Both the position numbers and the translations under genes were made by a program. A DNA stretch of 64,000 nucleotides, from positions 3,100,001-3,164,000 of the forward strand of contig WUJK01000004.1 in assembly GCA_011317545.1 (NCBI GenBank), read 5' to 3'. Of the stretch, positions 32,750-45,559 are shown piece by piece; position 1 is the stretch's first letter, and every line of letters starts with the position of its first letter. The notes under the pieces are model-generated. The model was not told where the DNA came from and did no database searches. It saw only the letters and a list, made by a program, of their open reading frames with translations. The stretch comes from Coniella vitis. Lineage: Eukaryota > Ascomycota > Sordariomycetes > Diaporthales > Schizoparmaceae.

Positions 32750-34408
32750 AGAAGACCAAGACCACGATATAAGATCCAGAGACTATCTCATTTTCTCTAT
32801 TTCTCTTCGGAAAACCTTGGTTGTGACGCATTTGGGTGTGAGGGAGGCGTATTAGGGAAAATAAGGAATAAGAAAGGATGGATGGTGAAGCAAGAGCAGG
32901 GCTACAAAGCCGTCGCGATATTGGCAATGTAGCGTCCCAAAGGCGCGAGAACCACTCCAGTGCGTTGGGATTTGCGCAGCAATGGTCAGGGGTGTGATGG
33001 GGTTTTGTTGCGCCATGAAATGGTCGAATGGGCTCTCTGGTGATCCGGAAAACAGCAGAGCGACACAAATAGACTGTACAAATGGAAATTATCTTTAGGC
33101 CGACGGTTAGAAAGGGCAAGCTCCTTTTTCTGGGGATATAAGGCGGAGTCTATATTGTGTAACCCGAAGGTGCATTCACGATGCCTACTGATTGTGCGTT
33201 TGAAAGCAAAGTTCTGGAAGGTGGTTATTCTCAATGATCCGGCCGAGGATGGTAAGATGAATTTGACGAACCACGATAGCCGTCCGCGTTCATGAAACAT
33301 ACCCAGAAAGCAATTGAATCCATTGGAAAGCTTATTGCTTTGCTAGGAATTTGTCACTTGCCAACTTCGACCACCCATCATCTCCCATGACTACAGTTCG
33401 CACCACTAACATGAGCATTCATAAATAGTAAGATGGCCGCAGTCGGTCATTCAGCCAGTCCAGCATTGACAGAACCTCACAAATATCGTCATCTCAGTCA
33501 GCACTACCAGTGTTTTCTTTTGATGTAAACATCGGCTCATCTCTCTGTCTCTTTTTGTATGTGTCCCATTCGTATATTTGCTATCTTACAATGTTTTTTT
33601 ACAATGTTTTGTATAGAGGCATTAGTAGAACTTTGGCGAGGTATGTGACTTGTGGGTTGACCAACTTGCGTCAAACTCCACATATTGTCCAGCCCGTTGG
33701 CGAAACTTTCATGATCATTCAAGACGTTACTTATGTTGTTCGACAAGTTCGAACATTTCATATCCTTTTTCCTCCTCACCAACCCATAAGAGCGTACTTC
33801 CTCCTCAGACATGAATAGACAGACGAGACAGGCATCGGCCGGCTCCTTGACCCATCTCAAGGCAGTTCGTAAACAACATGAAGGGTACCAGCATCCTTCT
33901 CTTTCGGAGAGGGAACCGCAGGGGAACCTGGTAGCTCGCAAAGAACCTGACAAGGTGGGTTTCTTATTCGTGGAGCATGGTACCGAGTCGATCCTGGCAA
34001 CTCGCACAGGATACGAGATGTGCAGGCTGTTCCTCCAGATGTAAGGGTCGGAGAAGGGTCCTCTGCAACTCTCGGCAGACGTGAGGCGCCGTGGATTGGC
34101 ATCATCAAATTGTTTCTGACATTGACGCGCATAGCAGCTATCGCTCTCGGCCGTGCCTTCTTTTCCAGTTGGTCATATCTCTCCTTGACAAGTTGTGTTC
34201 GTTTTTGCTGAGCTGATTGATTGGTAGGTCTACTGGAGGACAGCAAGGTCATCCGACTGATCGTTTGGGTCCAATTCGGCAGCCGTCGCGCGGTGCTATC
34301 GGCACTGGTATCAACACCGCGGTATGTCACGGTGTTTGGTGGAATCATTCCCTTCGCCAGAGATTCCACCAGCGTGCAATTGGAGGGCTCCGGTACATGC
34401 GTGACATT
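32750..34408. other. Intergenic, no gene seen
   Basis: Region between the ends of the MPC gene (plus) and SKT5 (minus), which converge. Frames at 33510-34370 have no recognised motif. A short imperfect duplication (GGTACC...GGAACC...GGTAGCTCGC / GGTACCGAGTCGATCCTGGCAACTCGC) lies at about 33886-34010. Confidence 0.5.
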
Positions 34409-37370
34409 CTACATCACACGGCACTCGCCCTCTGCCTGATTGCCCGCTTTGCTGCGAATGATGCGTTCGCGCTGGCGGGGTCCGTTCTTGCCAGAGCGCT
34501 TGAGCTCCTCGAGCCGTTCGCGAGCCTTGGGGAAGTCCTGGGCTGTATTTGGTATCTTACGTCAGATGTGCGCTTCTTATCGTGTCTTGAAAGAGGCCGC
34601 AAAAGAAAGGTGGTCAATGCTTACCGGCAGCCCTCCAGTACCACCTCTTTGCGTCTTCCATATTAGCAGGAACGCCGATGCCCATTTCCGTAAAATAGCC
34701 CATCGCGTATTCCGCCTTGGCCAATCCCGCCATCGCAGCCTTGCGCGCCCATAGGTAAGCTTCGGTATCGTTCTGGCCCAGGACACCATCGCTGCCTGTC
34801 AGATACCAGCCACTGAGGGCCAACTCAGACTGGTGTTCTCCTTGCTCTGCCGCTTTCGAGTACCACATTATGGACAAGCGCGGCTCAACAGGACATCCCA
34901 TGAGACCGTACTCGTATGCGCACCCCATGCGGAATTGACTGAACTTGTAGCCTAGCTCTGCACCCTGTTTGAAGAGCTGGAAGGCGTAGGCCGAGTCTCG
35001 CAGAATCACGTCGTTGGGTCCTGCGCTTTCGTATAGTAGTCCGAGTTCGTGTAGGGCGTGAGGATTTTCCGCATCAGCAGCCTCGGCTGCACGCTTGAGC
35101 CATGAAATGGCTTCGCGGGGGTTCTTTGGTTGGCCGAGTAGGCCCTTCAGTAGGATCATGCCTATTTTGTACATGGCCGGGGTGTCACCCAGAGTTGCTG
35201 CTCGCTTGTACCACTGCATGGCTTTCAGAGGATCGCGTCGCGTACCGCCACCTTCTTCATTGCCGATTTCGCAGCAGACTGCTGTACGGTATGCGGCTGC
35301 GGCGTGTCCAAGCTTGGCTGCCGACTGATACAGGGTAAAAGACTCCTTATTGTCAACCTCTCCAAACATGCCCTTTCCGACGGCGTCGGCGAGCGTAAAC
35401 ATGGCTTCGGGGTTTCCTGCATTTGACAACTTCTTCAAAATCTTTTGCGCGTCCAACAAATACCGTTCGCGAACCTTTGCACGAGCCTTGGGGTCAGGCA
35501 AGTTGGGCACAAGAACATCAGCAGCTTCAATCAGCCTTTTGGCCAGGCGAAATGCAGACTGCTGGTCTTGTGAATTGGCCTTGACTCTGTTTCTGAGCTG
35601 CTCCAGCTCGTTGGATGTAACAGGTGGCTCTTGCGTAGATGTGTTCGAGGCACGAGTTGGCCCGTTCGTGACGGGAGGAGGAGCCGGTGCCGGTGCCGGT
35701 GCCGGTGCCGGTGCCGGTGCTGGTGCTGGTGCTGACATCGGGTTCGCAACAGGAGCCGGAGTACCGCCGTAGTTGCGCACCGGCGGCGGTTTGTTGACAA
35801 GTGGTCCTTGTATATGCCCCGCGCGCACAGGAGCGGGATGAGACGACATGCCATCGCCGTTTGGGGGTGGAGGCTGATGTCCAGGTCGCACCGGTGGGGT
35901 TCTCGTGCTCATAGACGGCACTCCAACAGCAAAACCGGGGCGCTGCTGCATTTGGTCGTAAGGCGCCTGAAGTGGCATAGCAGGCACCGGCGGGGCGTCT
36001 GGAGCCATCTCGTAGCTGGCTTGGTGCGCCGCGCGCAAGTCAGGCTGTGATCTACTTTTGCTCAGTTCTGGCATTCTACCAGGCCCTCTTGGTGGCTCTG
36101 GACCTCGGGTGTGGAGCGAAAGGTCGAGCGAGGTGCGCCCTCCAGGTGCCGCATCGAAATTAGGCATCTCTGGTTCGTGCGGTGGTTGGCCTGGATACTG
36201 ATAGCTATCGGTAGCACCTACATCGTAATAGTTGTCATGATATCCGCTCTCGTAGTAACTTTGGTCGTAATCCTCATATCCGTAGCCTTCCTGCACCGGC
36301 TGCATACCTCTTTCAGGTGGGTACATTCCCTGTGGAGGTAGTCGATGTCCTTGAGCGGTAGCTGCTCTGGGCCGCGCCGGCATTCCAGGTCCTCCTCCAT
36401 TGCCGTAAGGTGCGGAACCGGCGCGCTGAGGCATGTGTACGTCAGGTGGTCCGTCCATGTGGGTAGGCATCGTTCTTGTTCTCGCCGGGGGCCTAAAGTC
36501 TTGCTCGGGGTAGTTGCCAAAACCTGGTCGCTGCGGTGGCGGGCCCCTACGTTGCTCCGGAGGTGGTCCCTGTGGAGGGTAGTTGCGTGAAGGCCCTGGT
36601 GGTCCTCGCTGGGAATCTAGAGAAGGTCTTTGGCCGTAGTCATCGATAGAAGTACCTCGGACCGGTGGTGCTCTGCCTTTGGGTTTCTTTACATCAATAT
36701 CCAAGCCACTCATTTGACTTATAATTTGTTGTTCCTCATCGAGGTTGGTCTTCCGTTGCCTGCCTGGGAAGGTTGGAAATGGGCTGTCGCCGAATCCGGA
36801 CTCTCCTGGAGATTTTTGCGACTCGATGAGTGGCGGCCTCGGACGGTTCACTTGACCGTAGTTAGATGGACAATAGAACAAAGGAAAAACATACTAAGGA
36901 AAAACACAAGCAAAGAATCTCTGATAGGACTTACTGAGGGGATCAGAATTGGCTTGAGCATTGAATGGGGGTCGACCTCTGCCTGGGCCAACTCCGCCAT
37001 TGGGGTGCCGTCCTGGCCCAGGTGGCGGCGCGTATTGTCCTCCGCGATGGCCGTCCGCGGTCGGTGGCCTTGCAATAGGCCCGCCACGGCCGCCATTCAT
37101 GGGTGGCCCTCTGGGCGGGACGCCTCGTCCCGGCGCAGGCCCATATGGATCGCGTGGTGGTGGGCCGCGCTGACCAGAAGCATTGTCGTAGGGTGCGCCG
37201 TAGCCCTGGTCGTAGGGATTCTGCCCGTAGCCATACTGATTGTAATCTTGTTCGCCTGGATACTGGTTATACTGCGTGTTGTATTGTTGGGGAGGTGGGC
37301 CGTTCGTGTATTGGCGCTGAGGCGGCGCGCGAGGCGGCAGCTGGCCCTGGTAACCACCTTGGTACGCCAT
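34409..37370 (-). CDS. SKT5: Chitin synthase activator with Sel1 repeats (Skt5/Chs4)
   Basis: Three exons, 37370-36935, 36850-34625, 34542-34409 (931 aa). Skt5/Chs4 proteins bind and activate the Chs3-type chitin synthase at the plasma membrane and so act in wall and septum building. The N-terminal 540 residues are disordered and rich in Pro, Gly, Gln and Tyr, with an (Ala-Pro) run. Residues about 620-890 form Sel1 repeats (AMFTLADAVGKG, AAYRTAVCCEIG, AMYKIGMILLKG and similar). A last exon found by its GTAAGC donor and TACAG acceptor adds ARERLEELKRSG and ends in CRVM, a CaaX box for prenylation, as expected for the family. The start is the ATG of MAYQGGYQG; an in-frame ATG 20 codons upstream is possible. 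Confidence 0.93.
35683..35732. repeat. GGTGCC/GGTGCT hexamer repeat inside SKT5
   Basis: A tandem hexamer in the coding sequence that encodes an alternating Ala-Pro run. It keeps frame and is likely to vary in copy number between strains. Confidence 0.9.
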
Positions 37371-40300
37371 CTGCGTTGAGTTTGCGAAAGAAGGTAACCT
37401 CCCAACAGGAACGTGCCCTTCCTGCTTCAAGCTGGATCAAGACCGTCTGACCGCGCAGTGAACGGCGTTCTTGCTTTTGCAGTCTGGTTCGTTCGGATCC
37501 GTCGAATATCAGGCTGAGAAGGCACACATCAAACCCAGAAATCGATGCGAGAGGGAAGGTCGAGTTGGTACGAGTGGCGGTTACGGCCGCTCTTGTAGCA
37601 CGCGAAGCCAACGGTTGAAGATTGTTTGCGTCCCACGTCTTCCTTCGCGAAGCAAACTCGCTCGAGTGCAGCGTAAACGTAAGGGCGCGAACGAACGCTC
37701 TCTCCCCAAAAGTCTTGCTGCGCTTCGATGTACAGCGGAATGGCTCGAATCTCGGACGGCCGGACAGGCTGCAAGTGGGTGAGTTCGTGAAGTAAAGGTC
37801 CCTGCCTGCGAAGTGAGGGTAAGCTATCCAAGAAAAGAAAAAGATGAAGCCAAGAAAAGTGATTCACGTCCAAACAAAGCAAAAGAAAGCGCCGTCTAAG
37901 AATTTGAAGTTGTTGTGAGTGAGGAGAGTGTGGTTTGTCGGGAAATGGCCCAGCCGACGCAAGAGAGGGAAAGTCAGTGCAGGTGCGCTCCTCACTAATA
38001 GTATCCTATAGGCGAGGGCTTGGATTGGGTTGGCGACGGGGTACCCCAGCAGGCATGGGCCGCGCTCAGTGGATGAGGTCAGGCTGGATCCAGGGGACCT
38101 GCAGGGTGGAGCCGCCTAGCAGGGCGCTACCATAGTACTTTCACTACGTATAACAAACTCTGGGGATGAGAATCCAAGGTGCAGCCTCGAAATGTAAGAG
38201 GCACTTTAGGATGCCTCCGGACCATCCAGCTAATGCCTGCCTGAGTGAGGTAAAGAAGCATGACGAGGACAGCGTCACTTGCGCAACCTTTGATTTTCAC
38301 ATAGCTATACAGGTTAAAGCCAAAGCTTCCTATATACAGGATGTAGCTTGTTTGTACAGCTGGCCAGCTTACCTGGTCTCCCAAAGTCCAATATGCTCCA
38401 AGCCTTGACTGTGATTTTGAAGCAGTCATTACCTAGGTATGAGTATGTACAATTGTACCTGCATGCGCCCCAGCCCAGTTATTATGCGAAGATCATTACT
38501 ACCATCACATCTTCAAGGGTGACAGGAGCCGGTGCTGCCGCTGCAGGTCAGCCAGCATTTCGGGCCATAATGTCCTATAGAAGGCTTCCACAAGCTGGCC
38601 AGAGATCTTGGGATTTACAGCTTGTAGATTGTGCCTGTTGATCTGGAAATGCAAAATGACCCGCGCTATGAAATACCTAGGTAGCATGAAAAGACTGTCC
38701 TTGGATCAAGGCGCGCCCTGCAAACGTGCCCAGAGACTTATTGGTGGGCAAGCCCACTAACGTAATAGCTAAGAGCCCTGCGAGGCTGAAATGACAGGAG
38801 AAGCCTGTGCCCCTGGCTTGGTAGCATAGCCACTGTGGCATGCCAAAACACAAGCTCCAGAAGGCAATACTGGTAGCTCACTTGGTTGGCTGTTGGTCTT
38901 ATCCGCTCAGCCGCTTCAACTCTGCTCTCGGAGCTATTCTGAACCACCTATGGCACCTTTGACGTCCCGTGCCATGCTAAATTTCCCAGACAAAGAAACG
39001 CATTATACTGATTCTATTCGCTGGGCTGCCAAGCTGCCTCCAGGAAACTGTGTCAGATCGATAGCCCCAGAGTCAGCCTTCTCTAGTGATCCCAACAAGC
39101 AAGGAACATGCTGGCTGGCCCGGTACTCCCCCAACCTGCTCAGGTGCCCATTGACTTGCATGTTACTAGGTGCATAAGTATTATGTATGGTTGCAAGCTC
39201 AAAGCTCAGTACGAAACTCAACTCTTTACCATGTAGCAAGTCTGTCTTTGAAGGAGGAGGCAGTCTTGCATATGCATCTTTCAATATTTGCGTGCTGACC
39301 CCCTCCCCCCCTCTGTTTCCAACTCGTCTTCCCTGCTTTCGTCCAAGACGGGTCCAGGCCAACGGCTCAAACAGCTGCCGCAACCCCGAAGCGTCATCAA
39401 ATTAAACGGTGTTGTTCCTGCCAACCAGCCTTGCAATCATTTGCCAACATGGCATTGTTGCCTTCGCTTGTTCCAGTTGGGGGAGGTGGACCAAACCAGG
39501 GCCAGAAATGTATATTTATGCGTGGGCAAGGAAGGCATACGGAGAAAAGCTGCGTACGCAATTCGTGCCAGATATATTAAGGCTTATAGCCACTCACAAG
39601 CTGTGCAGTGCCTTTTACCTTCGGCTGCTTCCCACTTGTCGGTGTCACCCACACTCTATCTGTTGTGTAATGTAGTAATCAAGCTGTTGCACAACTTGTA
39701 TACTACAACCGTGCTGTATAACATTAATGTTGCAGTAGTTTCTGGTGTTGTTTTTGCGAAACTCGGAGACTTGGTCGATAATAAATCTCCCGCGTGCAAG
39801 AGGGATAGAGTTCTATGTCAAACACTGCTGATGATACTCTATAGAAAGTAAGCTTTTCGACTGCCCGCGCGCCAATGCGACCCCTCTGAGCGGTGCCGTG
39901 CAGCCGTTGCACTAGCGGCCCGTCACAGGGGAGTCTAACCAGGTTGCCAGGGCTGCCAGGACTGCTAGGATGGTGAAGCAGTACATTGTATTATACGAAG
40001 GCCTGAGGGCCTTTACATGATGCTTTTTTTTTTACCTTCAATAGTGGGTGGTGTGGTATATTGCCCAGAAAGTATACTGAAATCCATCCGCCGTATGTAC
40101 TATGTAATTCATGCAGCCGGCGCTTAAAAATGTGATTACCGTGAACTCTCCGCGGATACTGCCGGACAATATTCAAGGGCGTCATGTCTCAAACGCGGCC
40201 TTTCGGACAGTACGCAAGCATCTAAACTTTGTTCAGCCGTTTTAATAGGGGTAGTATTCGCTCTTTGGTGATTGGCTCCCACAATAGGCCAAGATGTCGA

Positions 40301-41397
40301 GTCACGACATACGTAGAGACGTACGTACTCTAGAGACCATATCTGACACCTCCAGCTGGGTTGAGCTTGCGGTGGCTGAGTTGAGTAAAGTTGGCTGATT
40401 TTGCCTAACATCCCTTCATCTGTTATTTAGCATGTATTCTTTAACAGGAGAGTAAATGTTCTTCTTACTTTAGCTGTTGCGAATTGGATCGGATCATCTG
40501 GTCCAGTGTTGCCACGCTTTTTGTGGTTAGTTGTGCTTTCTTATGCCAGGCACTGGGGGATATATCTGTATTCCAGTGGAGGCTGACGATGTTCCATAAT
40601 TTAGCATATAGAGAACGACCTGCTTCTTCTTTCAATGATCCTTTTGAGAGTTGGGACGGAAAGAACCGATGATAGTAATAAAATAAAAGATGTTAATCTC
40701 GTACAGTCTGGACACCTTGGTATGCTGCTTGTCGAACAGAAGATTTGAAATCAGCAGTGCTATAAAAGTAGTGCCTAATCTTACGCATCTGATGGCTCTG
40801 TGCTTATAACACGGTGCCAGATATAAGATCTGGAAGCCGAAGAACACATAGAATTGTTGTTGTGCAAGGGCCGATTTTCAATCATGCCGGTTACAATCAC
40901 GTAGTCAAGATAGCCTTTCCAGCTGCCATTCGACTTGCAATGATCTTATGATAGTGGAACTCGTGCGATCGAGTTTGAGGACTCGGGGCAGTCTGGGCTC
41001 ATGCTACTCAAGTATAGGCAATGTCCAAAACTGACAACTTTGGAAGTCATAACAGGTGCCCCGATATGGAAATAGGTTGAAAGCGAATGATTATATCATC
41101 GAACCAAAGTTCACGAAGATTGTTGGAGGGCGGTTTTGTACTTACATAGTAGTGACAGCAAGCAGTAAGGTTTTAGTGGGGCCTTGTCTTGGGCGGGCTG
41201 TCTTGGACCAATGGAAACCCCGCCGTTGCCAAATGCCAGAACCACGGACGCTGAATTTCTTCTCAGCGCCGCATCGAAGACGTCACAGAAGTGCTATTCA
41301 CTACAACCTCATAACAACTACACGCAAGTTTTACAACTTTCTCATATTCTCTTGCTTACTGTCTTCATCACGAGTTACCTACTCAGCAGTCGTCATT
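37371..41397. other. 4-kb gene-poor region
   Basis: The left end is the SKT5 upstream and leader region. From about 38100 to 41000 the sequence is more AT-rich, with stop codons in all frames, and no protein motif was recognised. TACTATGTA lies at 40098-40106 and TACATAGTA at 41143-41151, the latter 247 bp before the CBP4 start. I found no transposon ends or tRNA. Confidence 0.5.
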
Positions 41398-41982
41398 ATG
41401 CCTAAGAAGGGAGTAAATTGGGGCATGCTGGCCAAGATGCTTGGAGGGTACGTTTAAGACAAAAGGAAGGAAAGAAAGAAAGAAAGGAAAAGACCAGCTC
41501 AGCATTTTCTTACTCATTACCATGCGGGATGCGCCCTTTTCTCGTCGAACCTCGCATAACTGACATGAACAATCACAGTGGTGCCGTGATTTGCGTCGGT
41601 GGGCCAGCACTCACATACTACGTGACACCGACCGAGGAAGAGCTGTTCAAGAAGTACAATCCCGAGCTGCAGAAGAAGAGCCTGGAGAGGCGGGCAGAGA
41701 AACAGGAAGAGTTTGACCACTTTGTGACCAAGCTGAAGGAGTACTCCAAGTCTGACAAGCCAAGTATGGCCATTCATTTCATCATCCCCCCTCCCCCGCA
41801 TTAACACTTGTATGAAGCTCGGCTGACTTTGTTGGCGCACAGTATGGGTGGTGCAGGCGGAGGCGGCCGAGGAGGAGAGGAAGTTGAAGCAGCTACAAGC
41901 TGTCAAGAGCCGTGATGAAGAGAGGCTGCGAAAGGAGGTGTTGAGGCGGGAAATGGGGCTGTCGACCGACGCGAGCAAGTGA
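41398..41982 (+). CDS. CBP4: Cytochrome bc1 assembly factor Cbp4
   Basis: Three exons, 41398-41447, 41579-41763, 41843-41982 (124 aa). Cbp4 is a small inner-membrane protein that helps newly made cytochrome b enter complex III. The family pattern is clear: MPKKGVNWGMLAKMLGGGAV, then one membrane helix ending VGGPALTYYVTPTEEELFKK, then NPELQKKSLERRAEKQEEFD and LKEYSKSDKPIWV. The last is rebuilt over the second splice. The C-terminal tail is a charged helix (AEAAEEERKKLKQLQAVKSR). Both introns are short with ordinary signals. The length is normal for the family. Confidence 0.93.
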
Positions 41983-42933
41983 CATTGGGTGCTCCGGATT
42001 GAGGATACCTGGATGGACGAGTACAGGTATGGATTATATTCTGGCGAAAATGGGAGACATGTACTACGGCATTTGGCAGGTTGGGTCGGCGTCTTGGAGT
42101 TTCTAGTTTGTCATTGCATTCATATACGCAGACAATACCGCGTTTTACCGAATTATGTACGAGCTCTGCAAGGCTAATTCTAGACAGCATACCCTCTTCT
42201 CAGTTAGTGTGACTTACGGGATGGTATGGTCTGATTGAATATTATTGACGAAAGCTGCACCATCGTTTTGAATGTGGTTTTTTAATTGCCAGCTGGTTCT
42301 GAGTTGTCCCTTTCGCTGGTAGGTGTTTGCTGCGCTGCTGCAGCATGGCCGCAGTTGCTACAGAGAGCAGAATGGTCCGTGCTTTTTCCACCAGGGCTGT
42401 TTTGGCGGGCTCAGCGCGTTTCGTTGCATGGGATGGCGGGGAGATCCAGCGCAGCCCAGGCGGCTCCAGTCCCCCAGGGATCACGTGGGCGAAATCTTTC
42501 CTCGCACCAAACCTCGACCATCCACCCCGTCACCCACCTGCAAACACACCCACGACGTCGACGAGTACGAGCGAATTGAGGAATTGTGAGTAATACCGAA
42601 TCTCTGATACACCAATGTCGTGTTAGAGCCAATTTTCAGGATCAGCGCGCGGGGTCATGCATGGAGGGGCCCATGGAGAGAGAAAGAGCAAAAAAAAAAG
42701 AGTGTTTTGGCAAGGGCCCCAGCGAAGGAAAGCTTTGGGGGGGGACCTGAAAGACGGGGCAGGCCGCCGCGTGCAAGCAGCAAAAGATGCAGCAGCAAGC
42801 AATGACTGACATAAGGCTTCCATACACAGTCGGGCAAACCACCTGAAATTTCACCACTCCGACCGCAACCGCCCAAACCTCTATTCTCCCCTCGCCCTTT
42901 TCATCCTCTTCCATCCCACCACCCACAGTCAAG
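41983..42933. other. Intergenic and probable 5' leader of EGD1
   Basis: After the CBP4 3' end, the stretch 42290-42585 is GC-rich and probably transcribed. A GTGAGT donor at 42586 and an acceptor CCCACAG ending at 42928, five bases before the EGD1 start codon, suggest a 343-bp intron in the EGD1 5' untranslated region. An A run and a G run lie at 42690-42740. Confidence 0.45.
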
Positions 42934-43583
42934 ATGGCCGATATCCAGGAACGCCTCAAGAAGCTTGGCGCCTCGTCGCGGATTGGCGGCAAGGGCACCC
43001 CGCGCAGAAAGATGAAGCGCGCCCCAGCACGGTCCGCCAGCGACGACAAGAAGCTCCAGCAGGCCCTCAAGAAGCTCAACGTCCAGCCCATCCAGGCTAT
43101 CGAGGAGGTCAACATGTTCAAGAGCGACGGAAACGTCATTCACTTCGCCGCACCCAAGGGTATGTGGATCCGGATTGCCCCGCCGACTCAGATACTCCCG
43201 AAGAAGGTCTTGCATAGAAGGGGCAAGAAGGGGAAGAAAGGGGAAACAGAAAGATGTCTTCAAGGCACCTTGAAGAGACTAGGTGCAACTTGACAAGTGG
43301 ATGACAGCATGCTGACCTTTGTTTCTGCCCGGTAACTACAGTGCACGCCGCCGTCCCCGCCAACACCTTCGCCATCTACGGTAACGGAGAGGACAAGGAG
43401 CTTACCGAGCTCGTCCCCGGTATCCTGAACCAGCTCGGCCCCGACTCCCTGGCTTCCCTGCGCAAGCTCGCTGAGAGCTACCAGAGCATGCAGAAGAACG
43501 AGGAGGGCAAGGAGGCTGATGACGATGACATCCCCGAACTCGTTGCCGGCGAGAACTTCGAGGGCGAGTCCAAGGTCGAGTAA
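42934..43583 (+). CDS. EGD1: Nascent polypeptide-associated complex beta subunit
   Basis: Two exons, 42934-43159 and 43342-43583 (155 aa). Beta-NAC pairs with alpha-NAC at the ribosome exit tunnel, shields new chains and aids mitochondrial targeting. The N-terminal ribosome-binding stretch is present (IGGKGTPRRKMKRAP), followed by the NAC domain (KKLNVQPIQAIEEVNMFKSD, then VIHFAAPKVHAAVPANTFAI, rebuilt over the splice, then LTELVPGILNQLGPDSLASL). The acidic tail DDDDIPELVAGENFE is typical. Codon use is strongly biased to C-ending codons, as expected for a highly expressed gene. Confidence 0.96.
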
Positions 43584-44078
43584 ACACTGTTCCCGAACCA
43601 ATCAATCAATCAATCAATAAAAGTGATAGCCCTGTTGAGGTGCGGGGTGGTTGGGTGAAATCGAAATGAAGAGCAAACCTGGTGATACCACTGCTTTCCT
43701 GCGGGCAAAGTTGGTGGAGGCTGGTTCATTTGTGGCTATGGGCACCAGTCGACGAGCTCCCGTGATAGCATCCCATGACAACCAACAAAACAAAGAAAAA
43801 TGACATGCATCATCCTCATTTTCTTTGTTCTTTTGTTAAAAATGACATGTGGTCCGAGGTCATCAAAGTGGTGGACCTAAATCTTGTCTGGTCGCATGCT
43901 CTGCTATAGCAATTGGATGAGCACATCAACATGTGGTGGGTTTGGCGTTGAAATGAATACATGAATGAGTTCAATTTGCCAACTTGGTTGTTTTCTCTTT
44001 GACGGATTTGTGATGAGGTACATGTGGCAATCTAGTCAGATTACCCAACGTATGCGTACATGGCAATGAATTCATGAC
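43584..44078. other. Intergenic between convergent EGD1 and TAD1
   Basis: 3' untranslated sequences of the two facing genes. No other gene seen. Confidence 0.6.
43599..43620. repeat. CAAT tetranucleotide repeat in EGD1 3' region
   Basis: Five CAAT/AATC units run directly into an AATAAA-like word shortly after the EGD1 stop, so it probably lies in the 3' untranslated region close to the polyadenylation signal. Confidence 0.8.
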
Positions 44079-45559
44079 CTACATATGCAATGAATGCTCA
44101 TCATCTCCAATATTCCTAGCCCAGCCCTTGAGTGCCTGGGCAGTAACGTCTTGCTTGACTGCGTTCCTGCAGGCTAGACTCTGCCCGTCTTTCAGCTGCT
44201 TATAAGAGCCCCTCCCAGAGACAATATCTGAACGGGCCAAGCTTGATGCAATGTCGTCCGCCAAAAGCCACATGGCCTTCCTGCTTAGTTTGCTGCCACC
44301 ACGCGAGTCCGTTGGCTTTCGGCCCTGGAGTACACCTCCCACGATATTTTCCTCGAGGCCGTGAGCGGTCCAAGCGATCGAAAGGTGGCTAGCAACGTAT
44401 TTCACCTTGTCTGGCTCGTCCACTCCACTCCGCCTCCGCGAAAAGCCAAATTCTAGGCTAGTAGTGCGTACCTCAAACGGACAGAATCCATACCCGCCTT
44501 GCCATGTCGCGTTGCTGCCACCACCGTCTTGCACCGCCGCCATTCGGCCTACTGGGGAGAAGCAACGTGCACACGCTGACTCAGAGTACTGACTCTCTGG
44601 CAGCACAAGCGACGCCAAATACACACCGCGGGGGCTCACAAGCAGCGAGGTGAGCGAGTTGAGCAACGAGGTGCATTGCTTGAGCGCAAGTTTGTCCGAG
44701 CACGATTTGGAAAGCGTAGGCGGCGCATCAGGCCGCGCTGGTTTGCGGCGCACGACGCCGAGGTGGGAGAAGCACGCGCGTCCGAGGAGCAGCAGATCCG
44801 GGGTGGAAGCGTTGTCTGGCAATTCAGGGGCGCTGGTCTGGGTCATAGCAGCAAGCGCTTGATTCTTGGCCATCATGCGCTTCGAGAGGGGCGCCTCCCA
44901 CGGTGCTGCGTCTTGCTGCGCTGCCATGATCAGCTCCATGGAGGCATCGCCGCAGGGAGCCTCAGAGCAGTACATGTGTAGAGCCACATCTGGGTTCCAG
45001 GTGAACGGGGGCTCGCAGGGCTGGGCGGCCTCCTTGTCTACCTCTGTTCTACAATGCAGATACGGTGAGACGGTGGTGGGATTGGTAGCGAGTTCTTTGC
45101 ACTGTTCCAAGACGAAATGGTTGAAGGCTCGTATAGCAAGAACCTCTGCATGCGAGTCGTGTAAGACGTGACCGTTGGCAAGTGGCAATTTGGATAGAGG
45201 AAGGCATTTCATGCCTGTGCTGCAAGACGTTTAGTATATAATCAGCCTGAACGAGTATGCGCCGTTGGGCAACTTCGTCGATCGCTTCTAGCGCAGCGAG
45301 CTCGCTCTCCTAGGCAGGATCCGTAAAGTTATAGTTGCATTGGCATGATGCCCACGAAGATCGTTATGAGATTTGAAACACTCAAGACTTACGCTAGAGC
45401 CAAACATTTGAGAGAACCATCGCCGTGTCTGGCAACGATGCCAGCTAAGGGCACCCACTCGTAACTGCCATTGCCGCGGATCTGAGGCTTTCTCTTCGGT
45501 GGGAGTCGGTTGAATTCGTCCAAAACCGTAGAAGCGATAGCATCCGCTTCACCTGTCAT
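44079..45559 (-). CDS. TAD1: tRNA-specific adenosine deaminase 1
   Basis: Two exons, 45559-45393 and 45219-44079 (435 aa). Tad1/ADAT1 converts adenosine-37 of tRNA-Ala to inosine. The first exon encodes the family opening (LPPKRKPQIRGNGSYEWVPL, then AGIVARHGDG). The catalytic zinc site follows, HAE at H79/E81 in LHDSHAEVLAIRAF, then PCGD with C145 in CSEAPCGDASMEL. A third zinc ligand is probably the Cys in KSCSDK. The splice restores LALATGMKCLP. The length is usual for fungal Tad1. It is divergent from RPL24 across about 500 bp; both serve translation. Confidence 0.93.
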
